From Clostridia bacterium (GTDB taxonomy: Bacteria; Bacillota; Clostridia; UMGS1883), in NCBI GenBank assembly GCA_017440585.1, contig JAFSGW010000034.1, positions 1 through 45,717 of the forward strand: a stretch of 45,717 bases of DNA. The letters run 5' to 3'. Positions within the stretch are counted from its first letter, which is position 1; every line of letters begins with the position of its first letter. Position numbers and translations under genes: made by a program. The notes beneath the pieces were generated by a model. That model searched no databases. It saw only the letters and a program-made list of their open reading frames with translations, and had not been told where the DNA came from. This document shows, in pieces, positions 9,491 through 19,076 of the stretch.

Positions 9491-10429
9491 ATGGCAGATA
9501 AGAAAGCTACAAGAGAAAGCTACGGTCTTGCTTTGGCTGAGCTTGGTGAAAAGTATGACATTTTAGTAATGGATGCCGACCTTTCCAAGTCCACAAAGAC
9601 AGACACATTCAAGAAAAAGTTCCCCGAAAGATTTATTAATACAGGTATTGCAGAGGGCAACATGATTGCTACAGCTGCAGGTATCGCTTCCACAGGCAGA
9701 GTTGTGTTTGCATCCAGTTTTGCTATGTTTGCGGCAGGCAGAGCTTTTGAACAGATTCGTAACAGCGTTGCATACCCCAACTTAAACGTTAAGATTGGTG
9801 CTACTCATGCAGGTATTTCTGTTGGTGAAGACGGTGCAAGCCATCAGTGCCTTGAGGATATCGGTATTATGAGAACTATCCCCAACATGGTTATTATTAA
9901 CCCTGCTGACCACTGGGAAGCTATGAAGGCTGTTGAAGCGGCTGTTAAGTACGAAGGCCCCGTTTATTTAAGATTCGGTCGTCTTGCAGTGCCCATGATG
10001 TTCGATGAAAATTATGAATTTGAAATCGGCAAGGGTGTTACATTAAAGGACGGCGTTGACGCTACAATTATTGCTACAGGTCTTATGGTGCCCGAAGCTG
10101 TTGAAGCTGCAAAGATGCTCGAGGAAGAAGGCTTAAACGTTGGTGTTATCAACATTCACACAATTAAGCCCATTGATAAGGATATTATCAAGGCTGCAGC
10201 TGAAAAGACAGGTGCTATTGTTACTGCTGAAGAGCATAACGTAATTGGCGGTCTTGGCAGTGCTGTTGCAGAGGTTCTCTGCGAAACATGTCCCTGTCCT
10301 CTCCTTCGTGTTGGTACACAGGATGTATTCGGCAGAAGCGGTAAGCCCGCAGAATTACTTGAAATGTACGGCTTGACAGCAAAGAATATTGCTGAAAACG
10401 TAAAGAAGGCAATTGCTTTAAAGAAGTAA
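9491..10429 (+). CDS. Transketolase, C-terminal subunit
   Basis: This is the second half of the split transketolase: the pyrimidine-binding domain and the transketolase C-terminal domain, 312 residues. The DADLSKST, FINTGIAEGNM, GATHAGISVGEDGASHQ and PVYLRFGR blocks are characteristic, and the catalytic Glu is in the GIAEGNM segment. The late TAEEHNVIGGLGSAVAE block belongs to the C-terminal domain. AAAGGGAGG (9473-9481) gives a strong ribosome binding site. The gene closes the cysE operon and is followed by a strong terminator. The active enzyme should be a heterotetramer or higher assembly with the preceding product. Confidence 0.94.
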   Translation: MADKKATRESYGLALAELGEKYDILVMDADLSKSTKTDTFKKKFPERFINTGIAEGNMIATAAGIASTGRVVFASSFAMFAAGRAFEQIRNSVAYPNLNVKIGATHAGISVGEDGASHQCLEDIGIMRTIPNMVIINPADHWEAMKAVEAAVKYEGPVYLRFGRLAVPMMFDENYEFEIGKGVTLKDGVDATIIATGLMVPEAVEAAKMLEEEGLNVGVINIHTIKPIDKDIIKAAAEKTGAIVTAEEHNVIGGLGSAVAEVLCETCPCPLLRVGTQDVFGRSGKPAELLEMYGLTAKNIAENVKKAIALKK

Positions 10430-10440
10430 GCTTTAATACA

Positions 10441-10472
10441 AAAAAAGGCGATGCGAAAGCATCGCCTTTTTT
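10441..10472 (+). terminator. Rho-independent terminator ending the cysE-transketolase operon
   Basis: GGCGATGC (10447-10454), a GAAA tetraloop and GCATCGCC (10459-10466) are flanked by six A and six T, so it may act in both directions. Confidence 0.95.
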
Positions 10473-10483
10473 GTATGCAGGGA

Positions 10484-10512
10484 TTGACAAAAGCTGATTT
10501 TTGTGTTATTAT
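10484..10512 (+). promoter_or_regulatory. Strong sigma-A promoter of the TetR gene
   Basis: TTGACA (10484-10489), a 17-bp spacer and TATTAT (10507-10512) form a near-consensus promoter 40 bases before the TetR start codon. Confidence 0.88.
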
Positions 10513-10526
10513 TCGGTTGTGACCGA
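10513..10526 (+). promoter_or_regulatory. Candidate TetR operator
   Basis: The inverted repeat TCGGT-N4-ACCGA starts at the base after the -10 box and covers the transcription start. Its position suits an autoregulatory TetR operator. The arms are only five bases, so this remains a proposal. Confidence 0.4.
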
Positions 10527-10552
10527 GAAAGATGTTAAAGGAGGACTAAAGA

Positions 10553-11257
10553 GTGATTAATAGCATTATAGAAAGAAACAGACGTATATCACCTTTATCG
10601 GAAAGTGAAAAGAAGATAATTGCTTCGGCAGTGAAGCTGTTTTTGCAAAACGGATATTCACAGACAACCCTTAAAATGATAAGTGCGGATTGTGGATTAA
10701 GGCAGGGAACGATTGCATATCATTACCACACAAAGGAGGATATGTTAAGGCACTTAGTGGAAGAACTGATGGATTATCATTCCGATATTATAGAGGACTC
10801 TCAGGAAGAAACAGAGGATGAGCTTTTTTCCTACGCTATGGAAATTGCGGTGCAGATAGCCCTTTGTGAAAACGACAGAAAGGCCTGGGATATTTATTAT
10901 TCCGCATACAGCAACCCACATACCTTTGAGCATATTAAAAACTGGGGTGCAAAAAAGAACTACATGCTTTTTAAAGAACGATTACCCTATTGGTCGGAAA
11001 GCGATTTTCGTAACATTGAAAACATAACAAGCGGTATGGAGCTTTCGGCACTGACTTCGCCCTGTGACCGCTATTATACATTGAAGGATAAAATCAATTT
11101 AACAATTGATTCCATGCTTAAAATATACGAAATTCCCAAGGAGGAAAGGGAAAAGGTTTTGGAAAAGATTGAAAATTTTGATTGTGAAAAAATCGGCAAC
11201 GAGCTGTTTGACAAATTCGTCAAAAGGCTTGACAATGATATTGAACAAAACGAATGA
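10553..11257 (+). CDS. TetR/AcrR-family transcriptional regulator
   Basis: The 234-residue protein has an N-terminal TetR helix-turn-helix: the SAVKLFLQNGYSQTTLKMI helices lead into GLRQGTIAYHYHTKEDML, the usual G-x-YxHFxxKxxL-like recognition segment. The rest is a helical ligand or dimerisation domain with no recognisable ligand signature. The start is a GTG with AAAGGAGG at 10537-10544, which is clearer than any downstream ATG. No terminator is seen in the 51 bases before the secreted GLUG protein gene at 11309, so the two may share a transcript and the regulator may control the surface protein as well as itself. The inducer is unknown. Confidence 0.88.
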   Translation: MINSIIERNRRISPLSESEKKIIASAVKLFLQNGYSQTTLKMISADCGLRQGTIAYHYHTKEDMLRHLVEELMDYHSDIIEDSQEETEDELFSYAMEIAVQIALCENDRKAWDIYYSAYSNPHTFEHIKNWGAKKNYMLFKERLPYWSESDFRNIENITSGMELSALTSPCDRYYTLKDKINLTIDSMLKIYEIPKEEREKVLEKIENFDCEKIGNELFDKFVKRLDNDIEQNE

Positions 11258-11308
11258 ATATAAATTCGTAAAGGGATAATAAAAAAAGAATTTGAAAGGA
11301 CTGAAACT

Positions 11309-14300
11309 ATGAAAACAAAAAGGTTTTTTTGCGTTTGTATAACGCTTTGTATGATTATGACAATACTTTCGGTTGGTATGCTGACTGCTTTTGCGGCAGA
11401 TGCTTTGACCGTCACCATTGACACGGGTGCATCCGTCATCTTGAAGGATGCCGACGGCGACGGCTACTATGACATCGGTACAGCCGATGAGCTGTATGCC
11501 TTTGCGGCGGCAGTAAATGGCGGCAACACCACTATTAACGGTGAACTTACAGCAAATATCACGGTCAATGAAAATGTGCTGACCGAAGATGGAGAATTAA
11601 ACGGCGACGGTTCAAATTTCAGAGTATGGACACCCATTGGAAATTCAAGCAACAGGTATATCGGCATCTTTGATGGTAGCGAATGCGCAGTATCGGGACT
11701 TTACTTCAAAAATTCCGTAAAAAATGTGGGCTTGTTTGGCTATGTGGAAGAGTCCGGCAAGGTGCAGAATGTAGGAGTTAAGGATTTCTACTTTGAAAGC
11801 GGTGATTATTACGTCGGTGGTATTGTGGGTTACAACAGAGGTACAGTGACAAACTGCTACAACGCAGGTACAGTTAAGGGTACTTATTGTACAGGCGGTG
11901 TTGTGGGTTACAACACCGGTACAGTTACAAACTGCTACAACGCAGGTATGGTTAAGGGTAATTACGACTTTGGTGGTGTTATATGTGAAAACAGGGGAAC
12001 AGTTACGAACTGTTTCAACATAATTGCATTATCGTCTCAAAATTATAATGACCGTATAGGTGGTATAGTAGCCGAAAATTATGGTACAGTGACGAATTGC
12101 TACAATACGGGTAATATTGTAAAAAAAACATTTTGTGGCGGTGTTGTCGGTGAAAATTGGTCCGGTACAATTACAAACTGTTACTATCTTACAGGAAACG
12201 CCAAAGCAGGTATTGGTTATGACGTTACAAGTAATGAACAAGTTATATCCGAGGTTACCGAAGCACAAGTGAAAGCGGCATCGGGCGAGGATGGCGCACT
12301 TGTCGATATGCTGAATGTGTGGGTTGCACAGCAAAATGATGTGAACTACAAGGGCTGGCATTTCTGTTCAAGTGTTTCTGCTGATTATCCAAGCTTGAAT
12401 TTAGCATATACCTACTCTAACAATGGAGATAACCACATTGCCAAATGTACTCTCTGCGGCTTTGAAACCACAGAAGCACATACCTATTTCTACACAACAA
12501 ACGAAAGTATAATAAATGAAAGCTGTAAACTGTGTGAACATTCAGATTTTATAAATTTTATGATACCCGAAAACACTGTTTATGACGGAAATGCTCACGT
12601 GGCATCTTATACAGGCAGCTTTACTAATCCCGATACAACTGTTTTGATACAATATTTGCGTTATGTCGAGGATTCCGAAACGGGATATGAAGTTATGGAT
12701 TCAACTCCTGTGGATGCAGGAAATTACATTATAAGGTTCAGCGTGGGTGAAACTTATACGGAAAGTTTTTTGACGATTGCACCCAAAGAAATCTCTCTTA
12801 TAGGAGTTGAAGTAAATTACAAGGATTATGACGGCACTCCTTATGTTGAGATTGACCCGTATTACGGCAATAATGGCTTCAAGATTGACGGCATTGTGGA
12901 TTATGACAACGTTGAAATTCTCTGCACATCTGCCGAGCTTGAATCTGCAAAAGCAGGCACTTATGACGAGGTTACTGTAAAAGGTCTCTCCATTACGGGC
13001 GAGGACGCACACAACTATACTATTGTTTCCGAAGCGACTATTCCGATATACAATGTTTGGGGCAACTACGAAAGCTCGGTTACTGTTTACGAAAAAAATC
13101 TTTCCATAAATCTTTTAGACCAAGAAGCAGGCTCGCTTGATGCGATTGACCAAAGCAAGTGGGAAATAGATGAATATTACGGGCTTCTTGAGGGACACAG
13201 GATTGATTCGTTAAAGCTGATTGCCGAAATGAATGAAGGCTCGACAAAATACGGAGTAATTTCTGTGGAGGAAGGCTCTGTCAAGATTGTAGATGCAGAC
13301 GGCAACGATGTGACGGCAAATTATTATGTGTCAGCTTATTCCGCAACATTGACACTCACTTGCCCCGACCACGATGAATTTGAACAAGGCTTCTGCACAA
13401 ACTGCGGCGGCTATAAGAAAGCAAGCTATAACGAAACCGAGGGATATTATGAGATAGAAAATGCAGGTCAGCTTTTCTGGTTTGCGGAATATGTTGCCAA
13501 TGTAACTAATGAAGCAAATGCAAAGCTGACAGACAATATCACAATTCCTGAAGGCAAGGAATGGACTCCGATTTATAATCTGTACGGAACATTTGACGGA
13601 AACTACAAGACGATTTCCGGCTTGAATGTAAGCGAATCTGACAGCGATTACATCGGCTTTCTTGGCTACATCGGCAATTATGCAAACGTGTGTAACCTTC
13701 ACATTACTAACAGTAGCTTTATTGATACAGATGCTACATACGGTGGTGCTATTGTAGGTTATCACGGCGGCGGTGAAATAACTAACTGCTATGTAGATGA
13801 AACCGTCAATGTGGAAACAGGCGGCATCTCGGGTGCATTGGCAGGCTACACAGCATACACTACAATGAAAAACTGCTATGCACACGGTGTACTTGCAGGC
13901 AACGGTTACTACGGCACATTTGAAAACTGCTACTACATAGGCGAAGATGATGAGCTTGACGGCACAACTGCCGTTACCGCAGAGCAGCTTGCAAGCGGCG
14001 AGGTTGCGTATCTTCTTGGCAACGCATGGGGACAGGAGTTAGGCGTTGAAGCTTATCCCACTCTTGGTGGCGAAAAGGTTTATTTTGAGGATGGCATTTA
14101 TTATAACGACGTTATCACTCTCGGTACAGACAACGGTGACGGCACATATTCTCTTCCCGAAGGAGTTGTCGGCTACTATATTGACGATACTTTCGTTGAT
14201 GCAGGCAAATACCCCGTAACAGACGGTGCGGTTATCACAACGGTTTACTTCAACGTAACTATGGTAAACGGTGCTCAGGTACGCTTTGGCGACGGTCTGG

Positions 14301-15073
14301 ACGAAAGCGGCAAGATTAAATCGGGCAACGGCTTACGTTTCCTTGCACAGGTTGACAGAAGTGGCTTTGACGGCATAGGCTACGGAATGAGAATAACCAC
14401 TGAAGGCAGCAGTAGCTATATAGAGGTTGATGCAGAAAAGTGGCAGGATGACACAACCTTCACAGTTGCTTTAACCAACATGGCAGAGGGCAACTATATC
14501 CGTAAGTTTACAGCAACACCTTTTGTTACTGTGAAGTATGACAACGGAACAGAAAAGACCGTTTATGGAAAAGATTCTGTTACAAGAAGCATTTATCAGG
14601 TGGCATCGGGTCTTCTTAAGGATGAAACACAAACGGCAACGAGCCTTATTAATGTTTTAAATGCTTATGCTAACCAGACAGGTATCCGTCTTGTTGTAAA
14701 GGGTGGCGAATTAATGGCTAACACCAATTACACCGAGAGCGGTTCCTACAAGCTTACAGAGGATGAACTGCACTTTGAAGTAAGCGATGCCCAGTACGAC
14801 CAGTCAGGCAACAAGTACAGCGTTATCCTTACAGCATTAGGCAATGCGGAAATTATTACAGATAACGATTATTGGTACGATTATATCCGTATCAACAACA
14901 ATAACTCACTTATTAAGGATAAGGTTACTGTTGAAAGAGTTGAAGGCAATTCTAAGGCGGTTAAGGTTACCTTTGCGGCAGAAGGCTTGATTGAAAGACC
15001 TTCTGACTCTAACGATAACACAATCCCCGATAATGCGGGCGGCGACTTCGACGGCGAATCGGAGTATAATTAA
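11309..15073 (+). CDS. Giant secreted protein with GLUG repeats, MBG-like domain and shared C-terminal domain
   Basis: This 1254-residue exported protein has a signal peptide (to about residue 30, TAFAAD). Residues 168-294 hold five GLUG-type repeats of the form GGIVGYNxGTVTNCYNxG. Residues about 417-580 look like an MBG/YDG-type beta domain (VYDGN, VDAGNY, YDGTPY, AGTYDEV). A CxxC-containing segment with DHDEFEQGFCTNCGGYK follows near 690, then a second GLUG block at about 765-885. Residues 933-1254 are the domain shared with the first protein of the window and the next gene. No LPXTG, SLH or membrane anchor is seen. GLUG and MBG domains are typical of adhesin-like beta-helical surface proteins; no catalytic motif is visible. 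The ribosome binding site is AAAGGA at 11295-11300. Confidence 0.88.
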   Translation: MKTKRFFCVCITLCMIMTILSVGMLTAFAADALTVTIDTGASVILKDADGDGYYDIGTADELYAFAAAVNGGNTTINGELTANITVNENVLTEDGELNGDGSNFRVWTPIGNSSNRYIGIFDGSECAVSGLYFKNSVKNVGLFGYVEESGKVQNVGVKDFYFESGDYYVGGIVGYNRGTVTNCYNAGTVKGTYCTGGVVGYNTGTVTNCYNAGMVKGNYDFGGVICENRGTVTNCFNIIALSSQNYNDRIGGIVAENYGTVTNCYNTGNIVKKTFCGGVVGENWSGTITNCYYLTGNAKAGIGYDVTSNEQVISEVTEAQVKAASGEDGALVDMLNVWVAQQNDVNYKGWHFCSSVSADYPSLNLAYTYSNNGDNHIAKCTLCGFETTEAHTYFYTTNESIINESCKLCEHSDFINFMIPENTVYDGNAHVASYTGSFTNPDTTVLIQYLRYVEDSETGYEVMDSTPVDAGNYIIRFSVGETYTESFLTIAPKEISLIGVEVNYKDYDGTPYVEIDPYYGNNGFKIDGIVDYDNVEILCTSAELESAKAGTYDEVTVKGLSITGEDAHNYTIVSEATIPIYNVWGNYESSVTVYEKNLSINLLDQEAGSLDAIDQSKWEIDEYYGLLEGHRIDSLKLIAEMNEGSTKYGVISVEEGSVKIVDADGNDVTANYYVSAYSATLTLTCPDHDEFEQGFCTNCGGYKKASYNETEGYYEIENAGQLFWFAEYVANVTNEANAKLTDNITIPEGKEWTPIYNLYGTFDGNYKTISGLNVSESDSDYIGFLGYIGNYANVCNLHITNSSFIDTDATYGGAIVGYHGGGEITNCYVDETVNVETGGISGALAGYTAYTTMKNCYAHGVLAGNGYYGTFENCYYIGEDDELDGTTAVTAEQLASGEVAYLLGNAWGQELGVEAYPTLGGEKVYFEDGIYYNDVITLGTDNGDGTYSLPEGVVGYYIDDTFVDAGKYPVTDGAVITTVYFNVTMVNGAQVRFGDGLDESGKIKSGNGLRFLAQVDRSGFDGIGYGMRITTEGSSSYIEVDAEKWQDDTTFTVALTNMAEGNYIRKFTATPFVTVKYDNGTEKTVYGKDSVTRSIYQVASGLLKDETQTATSLINVLNAYANQTGIRLVVKGGELMANTNYTESGSYKLTEDELHFEVSDAQYDQSGNKYSVILTALGNAEIITDNDYWYDYIRINNNNSLIKDKVTVERVEGNSKAVKVTFAAEGLIERPSDSNDNTIPDNAGGDFDGESEYN
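13975..15066 (+). repeat. Long direct repeat, copy 1 (encodes shared C-terminal domain)
   Basis: This stretch of about 1.09 kb is closely similar at DNA level to 17973-19064, at a constant offset of 3998 bp. A block of about 120 bp (14153-14273) is identical by eye to 18151-18271. Confidence 0.88.
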
Positions 15074-15086
15074 TTAAAACAAACAA

Positions 15087-15112
15087 AAAAGACGGTCGAC
15101 TGACCATCTTTT
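15087..15112 (+). terminator. Probable weak terminator or attenuator
   Basis: GACGGTC (15091-15097) pairs with GACCATC (15102-15108) with one mismatch, flanked by A and TTTT. With the short T-run it may allow read-through into the next gene. Confidence 0.55.
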
Positions 15113-15162
15113 GGGATATATTTTCAAAAGCAACTGAAAAGAAAATGAAAGCGAGGATTAAA

Positions 15163-18100
15163 ATGAAAAAGAGATTATTGAGCATACTGCTGGTAGTAGT
15201 GATGGTAATGGGTATTATGCCCGGCTTTGGCATTATGGTAAGTGCGGCAGATGCAGTAAGCTATATTGACTGCTATTGGGACAGTGAAAATAAAACACTT
15301 GTTACCCTGACAAAGCAGGTGGAGGAGTACACTGTACTGACAGCGGAAAACGTACAGATCCTTACAGACGGCTGGTATGTGTTAAAATCCACATTTGAAG
15401 TGGATGAGCGCATTGAAGTAAATGGTGATGTGCATATTGTTCTGTCAGATTATATGACACTCAACGCCTTTAGTGGAATACGCGTTCCCGAAGGAACCGC
15501 ATTGCACATTTACGCACAGTCTGCCAATGAAGAAACAATGGGTCAGATGTTTGCCTATTATATTGAAAAATCTGCAGCAATAGGCGGTAACTATAAGGAG
15601 AATTTCGGCACTATTGTTATAAACGGTGGCAAAATAACAGCGAGAGGACATCATAATGCGTCAGCCATTGGCGGAAGCTATCAGGGTAACGGCGAAAGCA
15701 TAACAATAAACGGCGGTATAATCGATGGCGAAAGTCTGGGCTATGCAGGTGTTATCGGTGCCGGTAATGAAGGAAACCTTGAGGCATTAACAATAAACGG
15801 CGGAAAAATAAGAGCCTTCTGTTATGTTAACGGTACGGGTATAGGAGCTTGTGGCGGCAGGGCAGATGTAACAATAAATGGCGGTACCATAGATGCATCG
15901 GCAGAGCGAGGTGCCGGTATCAGCTCCGAAATTGTAAATATTAACGGCGGTGAAATTAACGCCAGCACTACCAAAAGTGGTGGGGAGGGTATATCAGGTA
16001 AAGTAACTATTACAGGCGGTAATGTAACTGCCAACGGTTCACTTAGTTATGCAGGTATTGAAGGTGAAATAATCGTTCTGGGAGGCACTGTTGAAGCTTG
16101 TATCTACGGTGATGTAACAATTAAGGACGGAACCGTTACAGCAACGGGCGTAACAATGGCAGCTATTGGTGGCGGCAATATAACCATTGAAGGCGGTACA
16201 GTAATTGCAACAAGCACACTGGACTGTGCAGCTATTGGTGGTGTTGCTGACTATGATGGCGGCAATATAACAATTTCCGGCGGTAATGTTACTGCAGTCT
16301 GCGAAGGTCGCGGTGCAGGTATTGGCGGAGGTTCTTATGGTAATGGCGGCAATATTGTTATCTCGGGCGGTACCGTAACGGCAACGAGTAAATACGGTGC
16401 AGGTATCGGCGGAGGTGACGAAGGCGGTGCAGGCAATATACTGATAACGGGCGGTACAATAACTGCAACAAATGAGCTTTACAGTGCAGGTATCGGCAGC
16501 GGTCAGGAAGGTGTAGGCGGTGCTATTGCAATTACAGGCGGAAGCGTAACTGCAACAGGCGGTGAACGCGGTGCAGGTATTGGCAGCGGATACTATGCTA
16601 AAGACTGCAGTGTAACAATTTTAGGTGGAGAAATAGAAGCAACAGGTGGCAGCTTTGCGGAGAATATACTTTCAGGGCAAATGTCGGAAAACTGTTCGCT
16701 GATGACTGTTGAAAATGGCGAGATAGTGATAACGGGCAATCACACTATCAATTGTGATTACACTATTACCGCAGAGCAGACTTTGAAGGTAGCAGAGGGC
16801 TTGTCCTTTACAATTGCTGAGGGTGTAACCCTTACCAACAACGGCACGGTAGTCTGTGAGGGACCTTTGTATGTCAAGGGTGAATTTATCAATAACGGCG
16901 AAACCGACTGCAGCTATCACACCTATCAGGTAGACTGTGACACGACCTGTGATATATGCCAGAGTGTGAGACTGCCGGAAAAGCATACCTATGCAGAGGC
17001 AACCTGCCAGGTGGCCCCCAAGTGTATATACTGTGACTTTGAGGAAGGCGATAAAGATCCCTCCAATCATGAAGGCAGTCTGTCAGATGATGGCTTTTAC
17101 AGCTGTTGCGGAGCTTTTCAGTCCTGTTATAAAAACCCCAGCTATGGCGGTGCCTATGTTGTTCATAATGCAGGTCAGCTTTTCTGGGTGGCACAGCAGA
17201 TAAATAACGATATTCATAATGCTGACGGCGATGGCGACAAGTCCTTCATTGATGCACACGTGATAATAGGAAGGGATATTGACCTTGGCGGCAGACCGTG
17301 GACTCCTATTGGTGCACTTTACACGGTGGAAGATACTATAGGCAATGCTTACAAAGGCGTTTTCGATGGTAAAAACTATACAATTTCCAACATTTATATA
17401 GAAGCAACTACAGGTGATGTGGGCTTCTTTGGCGAGGTAAGAGGTGCAACAATTAAAAACACCGAGCTTGAAGGCGAAATTGTAATAAAGAAGGATAATA
17501 TAGGCTATATAGGTACAATCGGTGCGGTATGCGGTGAAAATGACGGCTCGGCTGAATCTCTTATTTCGGGTGTTACTTCCCACATCAATATTTCCGTTGA
17601 TGAAAGCGTAGACCTTACAAGCTTAAAATATATAGGCGGCATAGCAGGCTACACAAACCAGAATCCCACCTTTGAAAACTGTGTGTGGGACGGTAAAATT
17701 GATCTGGGCAATGTATATACAGACAGCGTGGGCGGTATAGTAGGTCATACCTACGGAGCGAAAACAACCATAACTGATTGTGCTGCTTACGGAACAATTG
17801 AATGCAGGGATGACCTTCTGACCGGTGGTATAGCAGGCTCTGTCCGAAAGGGAACGAGTACCTACACAAACTGTGTTACAACACAGAAATCTCTTTACGG
17901 TGCATTGAACGGTGACGAAACTGTTACAAACTGTTATTATCTTTCCGATACTGAAACTGAAGACGGCGGAAAAACAGAAGAACAGTTTGCATCGGGTGAG
18001 GTTGCATACCTTCTTGGTGATGAATGGGGACAGAAGATAGGTGTTGAAGCTTATCCCATCCTCGGTGGCGAAACGGTTTATTATGAGGACGGCATTTATT

Positions 18101-19068
18101 ATAACGACGTTATCACTCTCGGTACAGACAACGGTGATGGCACATACTCACTTCCCGAAGGAGTTGTCGGCTACTATATTGACGATACTTTCGTTGATGC
18201 AGGCAAATACCCCGTAACAGACGGTGCGGTTATCACAACGGTTTACTTCAACGTAACTATGGTAAACGGTGCCCAGGTACGCTTTGGCGACGGCCTGGAC
18301 GAAAACGGCAAAATTAAATCGGGCAACGGCTTACGTTTCCTTGCACAGGTTGACAGAAGCGACTTTGACGGCATAGGCTACGGAATGAGAATAACCACTG
18401 AAGGCAGCGAGAGCTTTACAGAGGTTGATGCAGAAAAATGGCAGGATGACACAACCTTCACAGTTGCTTTAACCAATATGGCAGAGGGCAACTATATCCG
18501 TAATTTTACTGCAACACCGTATGTTGTGGTGAAGTATGACGATGGCACAGAAAAGACCGTTTACAGAAAAGATTCTGTTACAAGAAGCATTTATCAGGTG
18601 GCATCGGGTCTTCTTAAGGACGAAACACAAACGGCAACGAGCCTTATTAATGTTTTAAATGCTTATGCAAACCAGACGGGTATCCGCCTTGTTTTAAAGG
18701 ATGGCGAGTTAAAGGCAAACACCAGTTACACAGAAAAGGGTGCTTATAAGCTTACAGAGGATGAGCTTCACTTTACGGTAAGTGATGCAGAGTATGACAA
18801 GGCTGGCAATAAGTACAGCGTTATCCTTACAGCGGAGGGCAATGCCCAAATTATTACCGATAACAACTTCTGGTACGATTATATCCGTATTAACAACAAT
18901 AACTCTCTTGTGAAGGATAAGATTACAATTGAGCGGGTAGAAGGCAATGAAAAAGCTGTTAAGGTTACCTTTGCGGCAGACGGCTTAATTGAAAGATCTG
19001 CCGACAAGAATGACAACACAGCACCTGATAATGCAGGTGACGACTTTGACGGAGAAAGCGAATTTTAA
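15163..19068 (+). CDS. Giant secreted Gly-rich beta-helix protein with GLUG segment and shared C-terminal domain
   Basis: The 1301-residue protein has a signal peptide (MKKRLLSILLVVVMVMGIM... cleaved near SAAD, about residue 29). The ATG at 15163 is preferred over the in-frame ATG at 15145 because GAGGA (15153-15157) lies five bases before it. Residues about 137-505 are more than ten irregular repeats of the type ITINGGxVTAxGxxGAGIGGG, expected to form a right-handed beta-helix. Residues 583-637 are Cys-rich (CxxC pairs in CDTTCDICQ and CIYCDFEEG), possibly a zinc-binding or disulfide knot. Residues about 710-930 are GLUG-like repeats, and about 980-1301 are the shared terminal domain. It looks like an adhesin or surface fibre; no enzyme motif is visible. 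It lies 89 bp after its relative, with a weak terminator between. Confidence 0.87.
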   Translation: MKKRLLSILLVVVMVMGIMPGFGIMVSAADAVSYIDCYWDSENKTLVTLTKQVEEYTVLTAENVQILTDGWYVLKSTFEVDERIEVNGDVHIVLSDYMTLNAFSGIRVPEGTALHIYAQSANEETMGQMFAYYIEKSAAIGGNYKENFGTIVINGGKITARGHHNASAIGGSYQGNGESITINGGIIDGESLGYAGVIGAGNEGNLEALTINGGKIRAFCYVNGTGIGACGGRADVTINGGTIDASAERGAGISSEIVNINGGEINASTTKSGGEGISGKVTITGGNVTANGSLSYAGIEGEIIVLGGTVEACIYGDVTIKDGTVTATGVTMAAIGGGNITIEGGTVIATSTLDCAAIGGVADYDGGNITISGGNVTAVCEGRGAGIGGGSYGNGGNIVISGGTVTATSKYGAGIGGGDEGGAGNILITGGTITATNELYSAGIGSGQEGVGGAIAITGGSVTATGGERGAGIGSGYYAKDCSVTILGGEIEATGGSFAENILSGQMSENCSLMTVENGEIVITGNHTINCDYTITAEQTLKVAEGLSFTIAEGVTLTNNGTVVCEGPLYVKGEFINNGETDCSYHTYQVDCDTTCDICQSVRLPEKHTYAEATCQVAPKCIYCDFEEGDKDPSNHEGSLSDDGFYSCCGAFQSCYKNPSYGGAYVVHNAGQLFWVAQQINNDIHNADGDGDKSFIDAHVIIGRDIDLGGRPWTPIGALYTVEDTIGNAYKGVFDGKNYTISNIYIEATTGDVGFFGEVRGATIKNTELEGEIVIKKDNIGYIGTIGAVCGENDGSAESLISGVTSHINISVDESVDLTSLKYIGGIAGYTNQNPTFENCVWDGKIDLGNVYTDSVGGIVGHTYGAKTTITDCAAYGTIECRDDLLTGGIAGSVRKGTSTYTNCVTTQKSLYGALNGDETVTNCYYLSDTETEDGGKTEEQFASGEVAYLLGDEWGQKIGVEAYPILGGETVYYEDGIYYNDVITLGTDNGDGTYSLPEGVVGYYIDDTFVDAGKYPVTDGAVITTVYFNVTMVNGAQVRFGDGLDENGKIKSGNGLRFLAQVDRSDFDGIGYGMRITTEGSESFTEVDAEKWQDDTTFTVALTNMAEGNYIRNFTATPYVVVKYDDGTEKTVYRKDSVTRSIYQVASGLLKDETQTATSLINVLNAYANQTGIRLVLKDGELKANTSYTEKGAYKLTEDELHFTVSDAEYDKAGNKYSVILTAEGNAQIITDNNFWYDYIRINNNNSLVKDKITIERVEGNEKAVKVTFAADGLIERSADKNDNTAPDNAGDDFDGESEF
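17973..19064 (+). repeat. Long direct repeat, copy 2 (encodes shared C-terminal domain)
   Basis: This is the second copy of the repeat at 13975-15066, in the same orientation and 3998 bp downstream. Homologous recombination between the two would delete about 4 kb and join the front of the GLUG protein to this tail in frame. Confidence 0.88.
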
Positions 19069-19076
19069 TTGACAAA

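Noticed and set aside
8638..10429. Frameshifted single transketolase gene
   Set aside because: Both halves have their own strong ribosome binding sites and complete ends, and split transketolases are a normal form in Clostridia.
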